A stretch of DNA of 43,984 bases from Betaproteobacteria bacterium (GTDB lineage: Bacteria > Pseudomonadota > Gammaproteobacteria > Burkholderiales > SG8-39). The position numbers were made by a program, and so were the translations under genes. Location of the stretch: NCBI GenBank assembly GCA_025356085.1, contig JANXUV010000064.1, positions 1 to 43,984 of the forward strand. Reading direction: 5' to 3'. Position 1 is the first letter of the stretch. The number at the start of each line of letters is the position of its first letter. Shown here in pieces: positions 7,919-18,840 of this stretch. The notes under the pieces are model-generated. The model did not search any database and had not been told where the DNA came from. It was given only the letters and a program-made list of their open reading frames with translations.

Positions 7919-8799
7919 GCGTTCGTTCTCCCCCGGTGCGCCAAGTAGATACTGAAAAGTACCACTGCGCCGCCCGCGCATTGCAAAACAGACAGGGATT
8001 CCGACAGCAGCAGCCATGCGAAGCCCGCGGCGATCACTGGCTGCAGCAGCAACCCGACCGCCGAAAATGCCGCCGGCAGCTGGGCGAGCGCGAAAGCGAT
8101 CAGCCCCTGGCCGGCCGCGTGCGAAATCCATGCGAGGCCGAGCAGCTTCAGCCAGCCGGCCGCGGTTTGCGGCAGCAATGGCTCGCCCGATACGAGCGCG
8201 ACCGGCAGCAGGATCACAGCGGTGATGGTGGTGGTGACCGCCATCAGCTGCAGCGTCGCTGCGCCTCGGTCGCGCAGGCCTTTCACCGACAGCAGGTACC
8301 AGGCGTAGAACATCGCCGTGACCACGCCGAGGCCGTCGCCCAGCAGGGCGGTCGGCGACGTGCCGGCAGACCCGGCGATGCTCGCTTGCACCAGCAGGCC
8401 GGTGCCCAGCAGCGCCGCCGCCAGCCCGGCGAGGAACAACGCGCTTGGCCGCTGCCGCCAGAGGACCCAGGCGGCCAGCGTGACGAAGATCGAAGCGAGA
8501 TTCGCCAGCAGCGTGGAGTTGGCGACCGAAGTGTACTGGATCGACCAGTGCCAGAACGCGAGGTCGCCGGCAAACGCCATTCCCGCCGCGAGCAGCGGTA
8601 TGAATTGGCTTTTTTCCAGGGATGCCCGGCCCCGGGAATTGAAAAAGAAAAGAGCCCAGAGCAAAGGCACTGCGAGCAAGACTCGCCAGAAGGCGCTCGC
8701 GGTCGGGCCGACTTCCGACACCCGCACCCAGATCGGCGACAGCGCGATGAACACCGCGCCGGTGAAGAGCGCGGTCAGCGCTGGCATTGAGTTGGCCAA
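7915..8799 (-). CDS. EamA/DMT-family inner-membrane transporter
   Basis: This 294-residue protein has about ten hydrophobic segments in two EamA halves, the usual DMT exporter architecture. It begins with a positive-outside segment ALFTGAVFIALSPIWVRVSEVGP and ends VLFSIYLAHRGRTNA. Conserved EamA features include FWRVLLAVPLL in the first half and AFSAVGLLLQPVIAAGFAWLLLSE in the second. Such proteins usually export amino acids, purines or related metabolites; the substrate cannot be inferred. It heads a two-gene unit with the Bug receptor gene, and its start is 4 bp from the stop of the upstream DUF4124 gene, so all three may share a transcript. Confidence 0.88.
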   Translation of the reverse strand: MANSMPALTALFTGAVFIALSPIWVRVSEVGPTASAFWRVLLAVPLLWALFFFNSRGRASLEKSQFIPLLAAGMAFAGDLAFWHWSIQYTSVANSTLLANLASIFVTLAAWVLWRQRPSALFLAGLAAALLGTGLLVQASIAGSAGTSPTALLGDGLGVVTAMFYAWYLLSVKGLRDRGAATLQLMAVTTTITAVILLPVALVSGEPLLPQTAAGWLKLLGLAWISHAAGQGLIAFALAQLPAAFSAVGLLLQPVIAAGFAWLLLSESLSVLQCAGGAVVLFSIYLAHRGRTNA

Positions 8800-8803
8800 C
8801 GGG

Positions 8804-9265
8804 CTAGCGCAGCGCGTTGCGGCGGTCGAGCGCGTCGTTCAGCCTGGCCTTCGCCGAAACTACGTCCTGCTCGAGGGCATGCTGCCGCTCCCAGTACTCC
8901 GGCCGGTAGCGGCGGCCCTGGCGCTCCCCCTCGGCCGGCTCGACGCCCGCCGCCCGGCGCGCCTCCGCGGCGCGCAGGGAATCGTGCGCGGCAACGATAT
9001 CGGCAGAGGCGCGATCGAGCGCTGCCATCCGCTGGTCCGCCTGTTCGGCCAGTTTGCGGTCGGCCGCGCTCAATCCGGAGGACGGCGCGCCAGCGGTCGA
9101 TGGCGACGTCGCCGGCAGGTCGACTTTTTGCGCGCCCTTGTTCGCGGCGGCGGGATCGTCGGTGTAGACAGTGCTGCCGCCGGGCGTGGTGTATTTGTAA
9201 ACCTCCTGCGCCGCGGCGGAGAGAGTGGTGCCGGCAATTGCGAATGCGATCAGCAAGCTGCGCAT
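8804..9265 (-). CDS. DUF4124 domain periplasmic protein
   Basis: The 153-residue protein starts with a signal peptide (MRSLLIAFAIAGTTLSAAAQ) and continues with EVYKYTTPGGSTVYTDDP, the DUF4124 signature seen in many proteobacterial periplasmic proteins of unknown role. The C-terminal half is highly charged and probably helical or coiled-coil (LAEQADQRMAALDRAS through the end). I used the ATG at 9265, which has CAGGAG at proper spacing; a longer frame up to 9508 runs into the opposing dnaE and is not signal-peptide-like. It is divergent from dnaE and upstream of the exporter and receptor genes. Confidence 0.8.
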   Translation of the reverse strand: MRSLLIAFAIAGTTLSAAAQEVYKYTTPGGSTVYTDDPAAANKGAQKVDLPATSPSTAGAPSSGLSAADRKLAEQADQRMAALDRASADIVAAHDSLRAAEARRAAGVEPAEGERQGRRYRPEYWERQHALEQDVVSAKARLNDALDRRNALR

Positions 9266-9341
9266 GGGATGCTCCTGCGCCAATGATAGACCAACGCCAG
9301 TGCCGGGAGTCCGCGGCGCAGTTCGCGGCGGATGCGGGTGG

Positions 9342-9347
9342 TAAAAT
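9342..9347 (+). promoter_or_regulatory. Putative dnaE -10 hexamer abutting the start codon
   Basis: TAAAAT ends 6 nt before the dnaE GTG. With a usual 6–7 nt discriminator, transcription would start at or next to the GTG. No Shine–Dalgarno lies in the gap, so a leaderless dnaE message is suggested. Confidence 0.45.
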
Positions 9348-9353
9348 TTTTTC

Positions 9354-12300
9354 GTGAACGCATTGCGCTTCGTCCACCTCAGGATGCACAGCGAGTACTC
9401 GGTGACGGATGGCCTCGTCCGTATCGACGACGCGGTGGCGGCGGCGAAGTCGGACGGCATGCCGGCGCTCGCGCTCACCGACGGCGGCAATGTCTTCGGC
9501 CTGATCAAGTTCTATACCGCGGCGCGAGCCGCGGGAATCAAACCGATCGCCGGCGTCGACTGCTGGATACAGAATGACAGCGACCGCGAAAAGCCGTATC
9601 GCGCGCTGTTGCTGTGCAGCTCGCGCGCCGGCTACCTGCGCCTTTGCGAACTGCTCTCGCGCGCCTGGCTGAAAAACCAGCACCGCGCGCGCGCCGAATT
9701 TGCCATGGCCTGGTTCAGCGAGCAGGGCACCGACGGGCTGATCGCGCTGTCGGGCTTCGCCGGCGGCGACGTCGGGCATGCTCTCGCCGGCGGCAACATG
9801 GCGGCGGCCGAGAAGCTGGCCGCGGCCTGGTCGAAGCTGTTTCCCGGGCGCTACTACCTGGAAGTGCAGCGCGCGGGCGCGCCGAACACGGAGAAGCTGG
9901 TCAACGGCACGCTCGCGCTGGCGGCGAAACTGCGCTTGCCGGTGGTGGCGACGCACCCGGTGCAATTCACCGCGCGCGAAGACTTCAAGGCTCACGAGGC
10001 GCGGGTCTGCATCTCGCAGGGCTACGTGCTCGGCGACCAGCGGCGGCCCAAGCTGTTCACGCCGGAGCAGTACTTCAAGACGCAGGACGAGATGGCGCAA
10101 CTGTTCGCCGACGTCCCGCAGGCGCTGGAGAACGCGGTCGAGATCGCGCGCCGCTGCAACCTCGAGATCGAACTCGGCAAGAGCCGGCTGCCGGCTTTCC
10201 CGACGCCGAAAGGCGTGACGCTCGACAAATACCTGCGCAATCAGGCCGAGTCGGGGCTGGCGGGGCGCTTGGAGCGGTTGTTCCCCGATGCAGCGACGCG
10301 CAGGAATGAGGCGCCCCGCTACAAGGCGCGCCTGGAGTTCGAGAACGGCACCATCGCCCACATGGGCTACGCGGGCTACTTCCTGATCGTCGCCGACTTC
10401 ATCAGCTGGGCGCGCTCGAACGGCGTGCCGGTCGGCCCGGGGCGCGGCTCGGGCGCGGGCTCGCTGGTGGCCTATGCGCTCGGCATTACCGACCTCGATC
10501 CCCTGAAATACGACCTGCTATTCGAGCGCTTCCTCAACCCGGAGCGGGTCTCGATGCCGGACTTCGACATCGACTTCTGCCAGGACGGCCGCGACCGCGT
10601 GATCGACTACGTGCGCAAGAAATACGGCGAGGATTCGGTGTCGCAGATCGCTACCTTTGGCACCATGGCGGCGCGCGCGGTGCTGCGCGACACCGGCCGC
10701 GTGCTCGACCTTGGCTACAACTTCTGCGACCAGATCGCCAAGCTGGTGCCGGTGCAGCCCGGCAAGAACATCACGCTAAAGGATGCGCGCGAGATGGAGC
10801 CGCTGCTCGCGCAGCGCGAGAAGAAGGAAGAGGAAGTCCGCGACCTGCTGGAGCTCGCCGAGAAGCTCGAGGGGCTTACCCGCAATGTCGGCATGCACGC
10901 GGGCGGCGTGCTGATCGCGCCGGGCAAGCTGACCGACTTCTGTCCCCTGTACGCCGCCGAGGGGGGCACGCACGTCATCTCCCAGCTCGACAAGGACGAC
11001 GTCGAGAAGATCGGCCTGGTGAAGTTCGATTTCCTCGGCCTCACCACGCTCACCGTGCTCGACTGGGCGGAGCGCTACGTTCGCCAGATGGGGGAAAAGG
11101 AATTCTCCATCGAGGCGCTGCAGCTGGACGACAAGGCGTCCTACGCGATGCTCGCCTCGGGCAACGCCACCGGGGTGTTTCAGTTTGAATCGCGCGGCAT
11201 GCGCGACCTGCTCAAGCAGGCGCCGCCGGCGCGTTTCGAGGACGTGATCGCGCTGGTGGCGCTGTACCGCCCGGGCCCGATGGAACTGATCCCGGACTAT
11301 GTCGCCTGCAAGCAGGGCAAGAAGCGCATCGACTATGTCGATCCGCGCCTGGAGCCAATCCTCGCACCCACCTACGGGATCATGGTGTACCAGGAACAGG
11401 TAATGCAGATTGCGCAGGTGATCGGCGGCTACTCGCTCGGTGCCGCGGACCTGCTGCGGCGCGCGATGGGCAAGAAGCTCGCCGACGAGATGGCGACGCA
11501 TCGCGACATCTTCGTCACCGGCGCCGAGAAGAACGGGCTGCAGCGCAACCGCGCGATGCAGCTGTTCGACCTGATGGAAAAATTCGCCGGCTACGGCTTC
11601 AACAAGTCGCATGCCGCGGCCTACGCGCTGCTCGCCTATCAGACTGCCTACATGAAGACGCACCATGCGGCCGCGTTCATGGCGGCCAACATGTCGGCGG
11701 TGATGGACGATACCGACAAAGTGCGCCAGTTCCGCGATGACGCTGTGGCCAACGGTTTGACGGTGCTGCCGCCGGACGTCAACGCTTCCGTCTATCGTTT
11801 CGTGCCGGTGGACCTGAAAACGGTGCGCTACGGGCTGGGCGGAGTGCGCGGCACCGGGCAGGCGGCGATTGAGGCGATTCTCGCGGCTCGCAACAGTGAA
11901 AAGGGCGGCGGGCCGTTCACTGACCTGGCGGATTTCTGCCGCCGCGTCGACAAGCGCGTGGTGAACCGGCGCTGCATCGAGGCGCTGGTGCGCGCCGGCG
12001 CCTTCGACGGCGTCAATGCCAACCGCGCCACGCTGCTTGCGTCCGCCGGGCGCGCCATCGAAGCCGCCGAACAGTCGGAGCGCGCGGCGTCGCAGAACAG
12101 CCTGTTCGGCGAAGCCGATGCGGCGCACACCGCGGGCCTGGTGCTGGTGGAAACCCGTCCCTGGGACCTGCGCCAGCAGCTGACCGAAGAGAAGGCAGCG
12201 CTCGGTTACTGCCTGTCCGGGCACCTGTTCTCGGTCTTCGAACGCGAACTGAAGGGTTTCCCGCGCACGCCGCTGGCGAAGCTCGCTTCGGCGGGCGATC

Positions 12301-12827
12301 GCGCGTGGATCGCCGGCGTGGTGTCTTCGGCACGGGTGCAGATGACGCGGCGCGGCCGGATGATGACGGTGCTGCTCGATGACGGCAGCGCGCAGGTCGA
12401 AATCTCGGTGTTCAACGAGCAGTTCGAGAAGCACCGCGACAAGCTGAAGGAGGACCGGCTGCTGGTGGTGCAGGGCAAGGTTCAGCGCGACGAGTTCATC
12501 GGCGGTCTGCGCGTCACCGCGGACGAGCTGCTCGATCTTGCGTCGCTGCGCGCGCGCTTCGGCGCCCGCCTGAGGATTGAATTGAACGGCGGCACCGACA
12601 AAGCGCGCGATCCGAAGCGCCTGATGGACATGCTGGCGCCGTATCGCGCGGCGGGTGAGGGTGGCTGCCCGGTTCTCGTGCATTACGAGAACGAGGGTGC
12701 GAGTTGCGACGTCGCGCTCGGCGAGGCCTGGCGGGTGCGGCCGGACGAGCTGCTGATCGGGGAACTCGCGGCCTGGCTTACGCCGGAGGCGGTCGAATTC
12801 CAATATGGTGGTTTGTCGCGCGCATGA
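9354..12827 (+). CDS. dnaE: DNA polymerase III alpha subunit
   Basis: DnaE is the replicative polymerase catalytic subunit. At 1157 residues it is close to the E. coli length. The N-terminal PHP domain begins FVHLRMHSEYSVTDGL. The polymerase core has VGPGRGSGAGSLVAYALGI and the catalytic aspartates in PDFDIDFCQDGRDRV, then NVGMHAGGVLIAP, FDFLGLTTLTV and FNKSHAAAYALLAYQTAYMK. An OB-fold region lies around VSSARVQMTRRGRMMTVLLDDGS near the C-terminus. The start is the GTG at 9354, which gives the family's N-terminus; no better ATG exists. The gene stands alone, with no accA or other common partner next to it. Confidence 0.97.
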   Translation: MNALRFVHLRMHSEYSVTDGLVRIDDAVAAAKSDGMPALALTDGGNVFGLIKFYTAARAAGIKPIAGVDCWIQNDSDREKPYRALLLCSSRAGYLRLCELLSRAWLKNQHRARAEFAMAWFSEQGTDGLIALSGFAGGDVGHALAGGNMAAAEKLAAAWSKLFPGRYYLEVQRAGAPNTEKLVNGTLALAAKLRLPVVATHPVQFTAREDFKAHEARVCISQGYVLGDQRRPKLFTPEQYFKTQDEMAQLFADVPQALENAVEIARRCNLEIELGKSRLPAFPTPKGVTLDKYLRNQAESGLAGRLERLFPDAATRRNEAPRYKARLEFENGTIAHMGYAGYFLIVADFISWARSNGVPVGPGRGSGAGSLVAYALGITDLDPLKYDLLFERFLNPERVSMPDFDIDFCQDGRDRVIDYVRKKYGEDSVSQIATFGTMAARAVLRDTGRVLDLGYNFCDQIAKLVPVQPGKNITLKDAREMEPLLAQREKKEEEVRDLLELAEKLEGLTRNVGMHAGGVLIAPGKLTDFCPLYAAEGGTHVISQLDKDDVEKIGLVKFDFLGLTTLTVLDWAERYVRQMGEKEFSIEALQLDDKASYAMLASGNATGVFQFESRGMRDLLKQAPPARFEDVIALVALYRPGPMELIPDYVACKQGKKRIDYVDPRLEPILAPTYGIMVYQEQVMQIAQVIGGYSLGAADLLRRAMGKKLADEMATHRDIFVTGAEKNGLQRNRAMQLFDLMEKFAGYGFNKSHAAAYALLAYQTAYMKTHHAAAFMAANMSAVMDDTDKVRQFRDDAVANGLTVLPPDVNASVYRFVPVDLKTVRYGLGGVRGTGQAAIEAILAARNSEKGGGPFTDLADFCRRVDKRVVNRRCIEALVRAGAFDGVNANRATLLASAGRAIEAAEQSERAASQNSLFGEADAAHTAGLVLVETRPWDLRQQLTEEKAALGYCLSGHLFSVFERELKGFPRTPLAKLASAGDRAWIAGVVSSARVQMTRRGRMMTVLLDDGSAQVEISVFNEQFEKHRDKLKEDRLLVVQGKVQRDEFIGGLRVTADELLDLASLRARFGARLRIELNGGTDKARDPKRLMDMLAPYRAAGEGGCPVLVHYENEGASCDVALGEAWRVRPDELLIGELAAWLTPEAVEFQYGGLSRA

Positions 12828-12910
12828 CCAAATTTTGCCTTTGCGCCCATCCGGAAGTTGCCCGCCCGCCGTGGTAAAGTGCCGCGAAAGCAACATCGGA
12901 GGAACCTGAT

Positions 12911-13306
12911 ATGCGCGCCGCACTGCTCGTCATCGCCGGATTGGCCCTGATCGGATTCGTCGCGGTCTCGTTCGTCCTGCCGCAGATGGCGGGTTCTGAA
13001 GCCAAGGAAGCGGCGCAGGCGCTGGTCGCGGGTGCGGAAGCGGCCAAGGAACAGGTCGCCGCGGCCGCCGCGAAGACGGGCAATCTCGCCGGCACGGGCG
13101 GAGGTATCAAGCTGGCCTCGAAGTCCGACCCGAAGTACGGCGAATTCAAATGGATCGTCGAGCCCAGCGGCGCGATCCGCGGCTGGAACGAAAAGAACGC
13201 GATCGAAATTTCAGTGACGCCGAAACTGGAAGGCGGCAAGCTCGAGTGGAGATGCCGTGGCTATCCGAACGCCTCGATGCCCGCCAGTTGCGGCGGCAGG
13301 GGCTGA
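12911..13306 (+). CDS. Small membrane-anchored protein with pilin-like C-terminus
   Basis: The 131-residue protein has an N-terminal hydrophobic segment (residues 3–26), then an alanine-rich helical stretch (about 30–60), then a globular end. The last 50 residues resemble the C-terminal beta-sheet and disulfide loop of type IV pilins: AIEISVTPKLEGGKLEWRC, then PASCGG, with cysteines at C114 and C126. It lacks the prepilin peptidase site (G-F-T-L-I-E), so it is not a standard pilin. A GGAGGA ribosome site lies upstream of the ATG. The DsrE lipoprotein gene starts 2 bp after its stop, so the two are co-transcribed. The role is unknown; the pilin resemblance is from memory of motif patterns. Confidence 0.65.
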   Translation: MRAALLVIAGLALIGFVAVSFVLPQMAGSEAKEAAQALVAGAEAAKEQVAAAAAKTGNLAGTGGGIKLASKSDPKYGEFKWIVEPSGAIRGWNEKNAIEISVTPKLEGGKLEWRCRGYPNASMPASCGGRG

Positions 13307-13307
13307 G

Positions 13308-13746
13308 TTGAAGCGCAGGTCGCTGTTCACGGCGCTTGCCGCGCTTGCCGCATCCGGGCTGATATCTGCTTGCGCCGGGACGCACGGTGCAGGCGATCGC
13401 GGCCAGGACCACGTGGTGTACCACTTGAGCGAAGGCCTCGCGCAGGCGACCAGCGGACTGCGCAACATCAACAACCACCTCGAAGTGAATCCGAACGCCA
13501 AGATCGTCGTGGTATCGCACGCGCTAGGCGTGGACTTCATGATGAAGGGCGCGAAGGACGTGAACGGCAACAAGTATGAAGACCTGGTCGAGCAGCTGGT
13601 CCAGCGCGGCGTGCAGTTCGACGTCTGCGAGATCACGTTGCGCAACCGCAAGCTCGCGCGCGACCAGTTCATTTCCTACTCGACGTTCGTACCGTCGGGC
13701 GTCGCCGAGATCACCCGGCTGCAGCAGAAGGACGGTTTCGCGTACC

Positions 13747-13757
<11 letters not shown>
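13308..13757 (+). CDS. DsrE-family protein with Tat-type lipoprotein signal
   Basis: DsrE/DsrF-like domains handle protein-bound sulfur or act as small redox proteins. With a TTG start at 13308 the protein begins MKRRSLFTALAALAASG and reaches a lipobox ISAC, so it looks like a twin-arginine-exported lipoprotein of 149 residues. CAGGGG lies just upstream. The mature domain shows KIVVVSHALGVDFMMKGA, QRGVQFDVCEITLRNRK with the conserved cysteine, and the ending VPSGVAEITRLQQKDGFAYLKP typical of the family. An ATG at 13257 would overlap the previous gene and spoil the signal. Its 3' end overlaps the convergent sulP gene by 11 bp. Confidence 0.8.
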
Positions 13758-15384
<1,627 letters not shown>

Positions 15385-15388
15385 GGAC

Positions 15389-15592
15389 TCAGGCGGTGGC
15401 GGTCTTCTTGGAAGCGGCAGCCAGCAGCCAGGCCGGCAACTCGCGGTCGCCGGCGTTGGCGATGACGTATTCGCGGATCAACTGCCGGACCACCTGCGAT
15501 GGGGTCAGGTCCTGCTCGGCGCAGATCTCCTCGAAGATCCGCTTCTTGCGCGGATCGAGCAGGACGGTGAAGCGCGCGGTCTTGTTTTCCAT
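15389..15592 (-). CDS. Ribbon-helix-helix (CopG/Arc-like) regulator
   Basis: The 67-residue protein has the RHH plan: a short basic beta strand (ARFTVLLDPRKKRIF), a first helix (FEEICAEQ), and a second helix (TPSQVVRQLIREYVIANAG). RHH proteins bind palindromic DNA as dimers through the beta strand. GAGGA sits at 15600–15604 with good spacing before the ATG. The gene lies directly before sulP and directly after an inverted repeat that overlaps its own promoter, so it most likely represses itself and the transporter. No toxin-like partner is next to it, which argues against an antitoxin. Confidence 0.78.
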   Translation of the reverse strand: MENKTARFTVLLDPRKKRIFEEICAEQDLTPSQVVRQLIREYVIANAGDRELPAWLLAAASKKTATA

Positions 15593-15615
15593 CGGCGTTC
15601 CTCATGTGAACGCCG

Positions 15616-15654
15616 AAATGATATTACAACGGAATTATAATATCAATATCATTT
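15616..15654 (-). promoter_or_regulatory. Promoter with overlapping inverted-repeat operator for the RHH–sulP operon
   Basis: On the minus strand, TTGATA (15646–15641), a 17-bp spacer and TATCAT (15623–15618) form a near-consensus sigma-70 promoter. The perfect 10-bp arms AAATGATATT (15616–15625) and AATATCATTT (15645–15654) cover the -10 and -35 hexamers. The right arm includes the metG stop codon. The region is strikingly AT-rich in a GC-rich genome. The layout suits an RHH autorepressor. Confidence 0.75.
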
Positions 15655-17670
15655 GACACGCATGCCAGGCTCGGCGCCCGCGCCCGGGGAAATCAGGAAG
15701 ATGCCCGGGCCTTCACCCGAGGCGGCCAACACCATGCCCTCGGAGATGCCGAACTTCATCTTGCGCGGCGCGAGGTTCGCCACCACCACCGCGAGTTGTC
15801 CTTCGAGCTTCTCCGGCGCGTAGGCGGACTTGATGCCCGCGAATACCGTGCGCGTCGTCCCACCGACATCCAGGGTCAGCTTCAGGAGCTTGTCCGCTCC
15901 CTCCACGTGTTCTGCCTTGACGATCTTCGCCACGCGAAGATCCAGCTTGTTGAAATCGTCGATCGAGATCGTTCCGTCGGTCACGGCGGTTTCCTTCTTC
16001 GTTTCCGTTGCAGGTTGAATGTCGAACAGTGCATCGAGTTGTTTGTCGTCGACGCGTTGCATGAGGTGCTTGTATTCGCCGATGGCATGACCGGCCGGCA
16101 GCAATCCATTTGCGTCGGCCCATTTCAATTCGGGCACATTCAGGAAGCGTTCGACCTGCTTTGCCAGTGCTGGCATGACCGGTTTCAGGTAAATCGTCAG
16201 AATCCGGAAAATCTGGATCGAATCCGAGCAGGCCTGCTGAAGCGCCGAATCACTGCCGGGTTTTTTTGCAAGATCCCACGGTTTCACCTGATCCACGAAC
16301 GCATTAGCCTGGTCGGCCCAGTGCATGACTGACCGCAGGGCTTTTCCAAACTCGCGCCCGTCATACATTTCGGCAACGTTTTTTGCATCTGACCGCAAGT
16401 CGCGAATGAGTGTGTTCGACGCTTCTACGGCGACCAATTTTCCCGCAAACTTTTTCGACAGGAATCCGGCGCATCGGCTGGCGATGTTGATGTATTTGCC
16501 GATCAGGTCGCTGTTGACGCGCGCGATGAAGTCGTCGGGGTTGAAGTCGACGTCTTCCACCGCTGCGTTGAGCTTGGCGGCGATGTAGTAGCGCAGCCAT
16601 TCGGGGTTCATGCCGAGGTTCAGGTAGCGCAGCGGGTCGATGCCGGTGCCGCGCGACTTGGACATTTTTTCGCCCGACACGCCGATGAAGCCGTGCACGT
16701 AGACGTGGTCCGGTTCCTTGTAGGGCGCGCCGGCGAATTTCAGCATCGCCGGCCAGAACAGGGTGTGGAAGTAGATGATGTCCTTGCCGATGAAATGGAT
16801 CTGCTCGAAATCCTTCAGCGTTTTCTCGAAATCCAGCCCCTTCTTGCCGCAATAGTTCTTCAGGCTGGCGAGATAGCCGATCGGCGCGTCCAGCCAGACG
16901 TAGAGGTATTTCTCCTCGGTGATGTCGGGCACGCGGATGCCGAAATAGGGCGCATCGCGCGAGATGTCCCAGTCGCCGAGCGCCTTGTCGCCTTCGCCGT
17001 CGAGCCATTCCCAGGCCTTGTTCACCACCTGCGGCTGCAGCCGGCCGGGTAGTTCCAGCCATTCGCGCAGGAACGCGACGCAGGCTGGGTCGGAAAGTTT
17101 GAAGAAGAAATGGTCGGAGGTCTTGAGCACCGGCTTCGCGCCAGACAGTGTCGAGTACGGGTTCGTCAGGGCCGTGGCCGCGTAGACGCTGCTGCAGTTC
17201 TCGCAGGCATCGCCGTACTGGTCCTTCGCGCCGCAGTTCGGGCATTCGCCCTTGATATAGCGGTCAGCGAGGTACATGCCCTTCACCGGATCGTAGAACT
17301 GCTCGACCGGCTTGCTGTAAATCAGGTTCTTCGCCTTCAGCCGGCGAAAGATGTCCTGCGACAGCGCCGTGTTCTCGGGTGAATGCGTCGAGTGCCAGTT
17401 GTCGTACTCGAGGTGAAAACCGTCGAGGTACTGCCGGCGGCCGCTCTGGATCGCGGCGATGAATTGCTCCGGGGTCTGGCCGGCCTTTTCCGCCGCCAGC
17501 ATGATTGGCGCGCCGTGCGCGTCGTCGGCGCCGACGAAATGCACTTCGTGGCCCTGCATGCGCTGGAAGCGCACCCAGATGTCGGCCTGGATGTACTCCA
17601 TGATGTGGCCGATATGGAACGCCCCGTTGGCGTAGGGAAGGGCGGTGGTGACGAAGAGACGGCGCGACAT
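15649..17670 (-). CDS. metG: Methionyl-tRNA synthetase
   Basis: MetG charges tRNA-Met in the cytoplasm. The 673-residue protein has the HIGH motif at 19–22 (FHIGHI) and KMSKS at 335–339 ([11 protein letters not shown]). It also has a four-cysteine zinc knuckle [17 protein letters not shown] and a C-terminal EMAP-II-like tRNA-binding domain (from [20 protein letters not shown] to the end) that also dimerises the enzyme. This is the long MetG form common in proteobacteria. The start at 17670 gives [16 protein letters not shown]. Divergent from mrp; a TAAAAT on the minus strand (17710–17705) could be its -10. Its stop lies inside the operator of the RHH gene downstream. Confidence 0.97.
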   Translation of the reverse strand: MSRRLFVTTALPYANGAFHIGHIMEYIQADIWVRFQRMQGHEVHFVGADDAHGAPIMLAAEKAGQTPEQFIAAIQSGRRQYLDGFHLEYDNWHSTHSPENTALSQDIFRRLKAKNLIYSKPVEQFYDPVKGMYLADRYIKGECPNCGAKDQYGDACENCSSVYAATALTNPYSTLSGAKPVLKTSDHFFFKLSDPACVAFLREWLELPGRLQPQVVNKAWEWLDGEGDKALGDWDISRDAPYFGIRVPDITEEKYLYVWLDAPIGYLASLKNYCGKKGLDFEKTLKDFEQIHFIGKDIIYFHTLFWPAMLKFAGAPYKEPDHVYVHGFIGVSGEKMSKSRGTGIDPLRYLNLGMNPEWLRYYIAAKLNAAVEDVDFNPDDFIARVNSDLIGKYINIASRCAGFLSKKFAGKLVAVEASNTLIRDLRSDAKNVAEMYDGREFGKALRSVMHWADQANAFVDQVKPWDLAKKPGSDSALQQACSDSIQIFRILTIYLKPVMPALAKQVERFLNVPELKWADANGLLPAGHAIGEYKHLMQRVDDKQLDALFDIQPATETKKETAVTDGTISIDDFNKLDLRVAKIVKAEHVEGADKLLKLTLDVGGTTRTVFAGIKSAYAPEKLEGQLAVVVANLAPRKMKFGISEGMVLAASGEGPGIFLISPGAGAEPGMRVK

Positions 17671-17712
17671 CTGTAACTCGGAACCTGCGCGGGAGAAACA
17701 ACAATTTTAGCT

Positions 17713-17718
17713 TACACT
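17713..17718 (+). promoter_or_regulatory. Putative mrp -10 hexamer abutting the start codon
   Basis: TACACT ends 6 nt before the mrp ATG, and there is no Shine–Dalgarno in between. The expected transcription start would coincide with the ATG, suggesting a leaderless message. Confidence 0.4.
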
Positions 17719-17724
17719 CCGCGC

Positions 17725-18810
17725 ATGCCCCTCAGTGAAAAAGACGTCAACGCAGTCCTCTCGAAACTCGTCGATCCGAATACCGGCAAGGACTTCGTCG
17801 CCACGCGCTCGGTGAAGAGTGTCAAGGTCTCCGATGGCCCGGTTTCGGTCGAGATCGAGCTCGGCTATCCCGGCAAAAGCCAGTTCGAACCCATCCGCCG
17901 CCAGATCATCGACGCGCTGAAGGCCGCCGGCGCGCCGGGTGCGAGCGTCAACGTGCGCTCGAGGGTCGTGTCGCATGCCGTGCAGCGCGGCGTGAAGCTG
18001 ATTCCCGGCATCAAGAACATCATCGCCGTTGCCTCCGGCAAGGGCGGCGTCGGCAAATCCACCACCGCGGTCAACCTGGCGCTCGCGCTGCTGGCCGAAG
18101 GCGCGTCGGTGGGGATCCTGGACGCGGACATCTACGGCCCGTCGCAGCCGATGATGCTCGGCATCGCGGGGCGGCCCGAATCGAAGGACGGCAAGAGCCT
18201 GGAACCGATGGAAGGCCACGGCCTGCAGGCGATCTCGATCGGCTTCCTGATTGACAACGACACGCCGATGGTCTGGCGCGGACCGATGGTGACGCAGGCG
18301 CTGGAGCAGCTGCTCAAGGACACGCGCTGGCGCGAACTTGACTACCTGGTCGTCGACCTGCCGCCGGGCACCGGCGACATCCAGCTGACCTTGGCGCAAA
18401 AGGTGCCGGTGACCGGCGCGGTGATCGTCACCACGCCGCAGGACATCGCGCTCATCGATGCGCGCAAGGGGCTCAAGATGTTCGAGAAGGTCGGCATTCC
18501 GATCCTCGGCATTGTGGAAAACATGTCGATCCACATCTGCTCGAATTGCGGGCACGAAAGCCACATCTTCGGCGAGGGCGGCGCGGCGCGGATGTCGAAG
18601 GATTACGGCACCGAACTGCTCGGCCAGCTGCCGCTGGATGGTTCCATCCGCGAGCAGGCCGATTCAGGCAAGCCGACGCTGGTGTCCGATCCCGATGGCA
18701 AGATCTCGGCGATCTACAAGCAGGTCGCGCGCCGCTGCGCGGTGCGCATCGCCGAATCGCAGAAGGACATGACTTCTAAGTTCCCCAACATCGTCGTCCA
18801 GAACACCTAG
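17725..18810 (+). CDS. mrp: Mrp/ApbC-type iron–sulfur carrier ATPase
   Basis: Mrp (ApbC/NBP35 family) holds and delivers Fe–S clusters to apoproteins in the cytoplasm. The 361-residue protein has an N-terminal MIP18-like (DUF59) domain at about 5–85. A P-loop ATPase domain follows, with the deviant Walker A GKGGVGKST at 105–113, ILDADIYGPSQP, and LVVDLPPGTGDIQLTL. The CxxC cluster ligand is at C272/C275 (ICSNCGHES). All key residues are present. The ATG at 17725 is preceded by no ribosome site. It ends 30 bp before the convergent peroxidase-like gene, with a 7-bp-stem hairpin between the two. Confidence 0.95.
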   Translation: MPLSEKDVNAVLSKLVDPNTGKDFVATRSVKSVKVSDGPVSVEIELGYPGKSQFEPIRRQIIDALKAAGAPGASVNVRSRVVSHAVQRGVKLIPGIKNIIAVASGKGGVGKSTTAVNLALALLAEGASVGILDADIYGPSQPMMLGIAGRPESKDGKSLEPMEGHGLQAISIGFLIDNDTPMVWRGPMVTQALEQLLKDTRWRELDYLVVDLPPGTGDIQLTLAQKVPVTGAVIVTTPQDIALIDARKGLKMFEKVGIPILGIVENMSIHICSNCGHESHIFGEGGAARMSKDYGTELLGQLPLDGSIREQADSGKPTLVSDPDGKISAIYKQVARRCAVRIAESQKDMTSKFPNIVVQNT

Positions 18811-18822
18811 CGTGAAGGAAGC

Positions 18823-18840
18823 GGCGCGCAGAAGCGCGCC
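18823..18840. other. GC-rich hairpin between convergent genes
   Basis: GGCGCGC–AGAA–GCGCGCC is a perfect 7-bp stem with a tetraloop. It fills the gap between the ends of mrp and the peroxidase-like gene. No T-run follows on either strand, so it is more likely an RNA 3'-end stabiliser than an intrinsic terminator. Confidence 0.5.

Noticed and set aside
10776-12923. A 715-codon open frame antisense to dnaE, and a 528-codon one at 8775–10361
   Set aside because: Both are arginine/histidine-rich translations of the complement of GC-rich codons, match no family and lie over a certain dnaE. High GC keeps antisense frames open.
15389-15592. RHH gene as the antitoxin of a toxin–antitoxin pair
   Set aside because: No small toxin gene is adjacent; neighbours are metG and a full-length SulP transporter.
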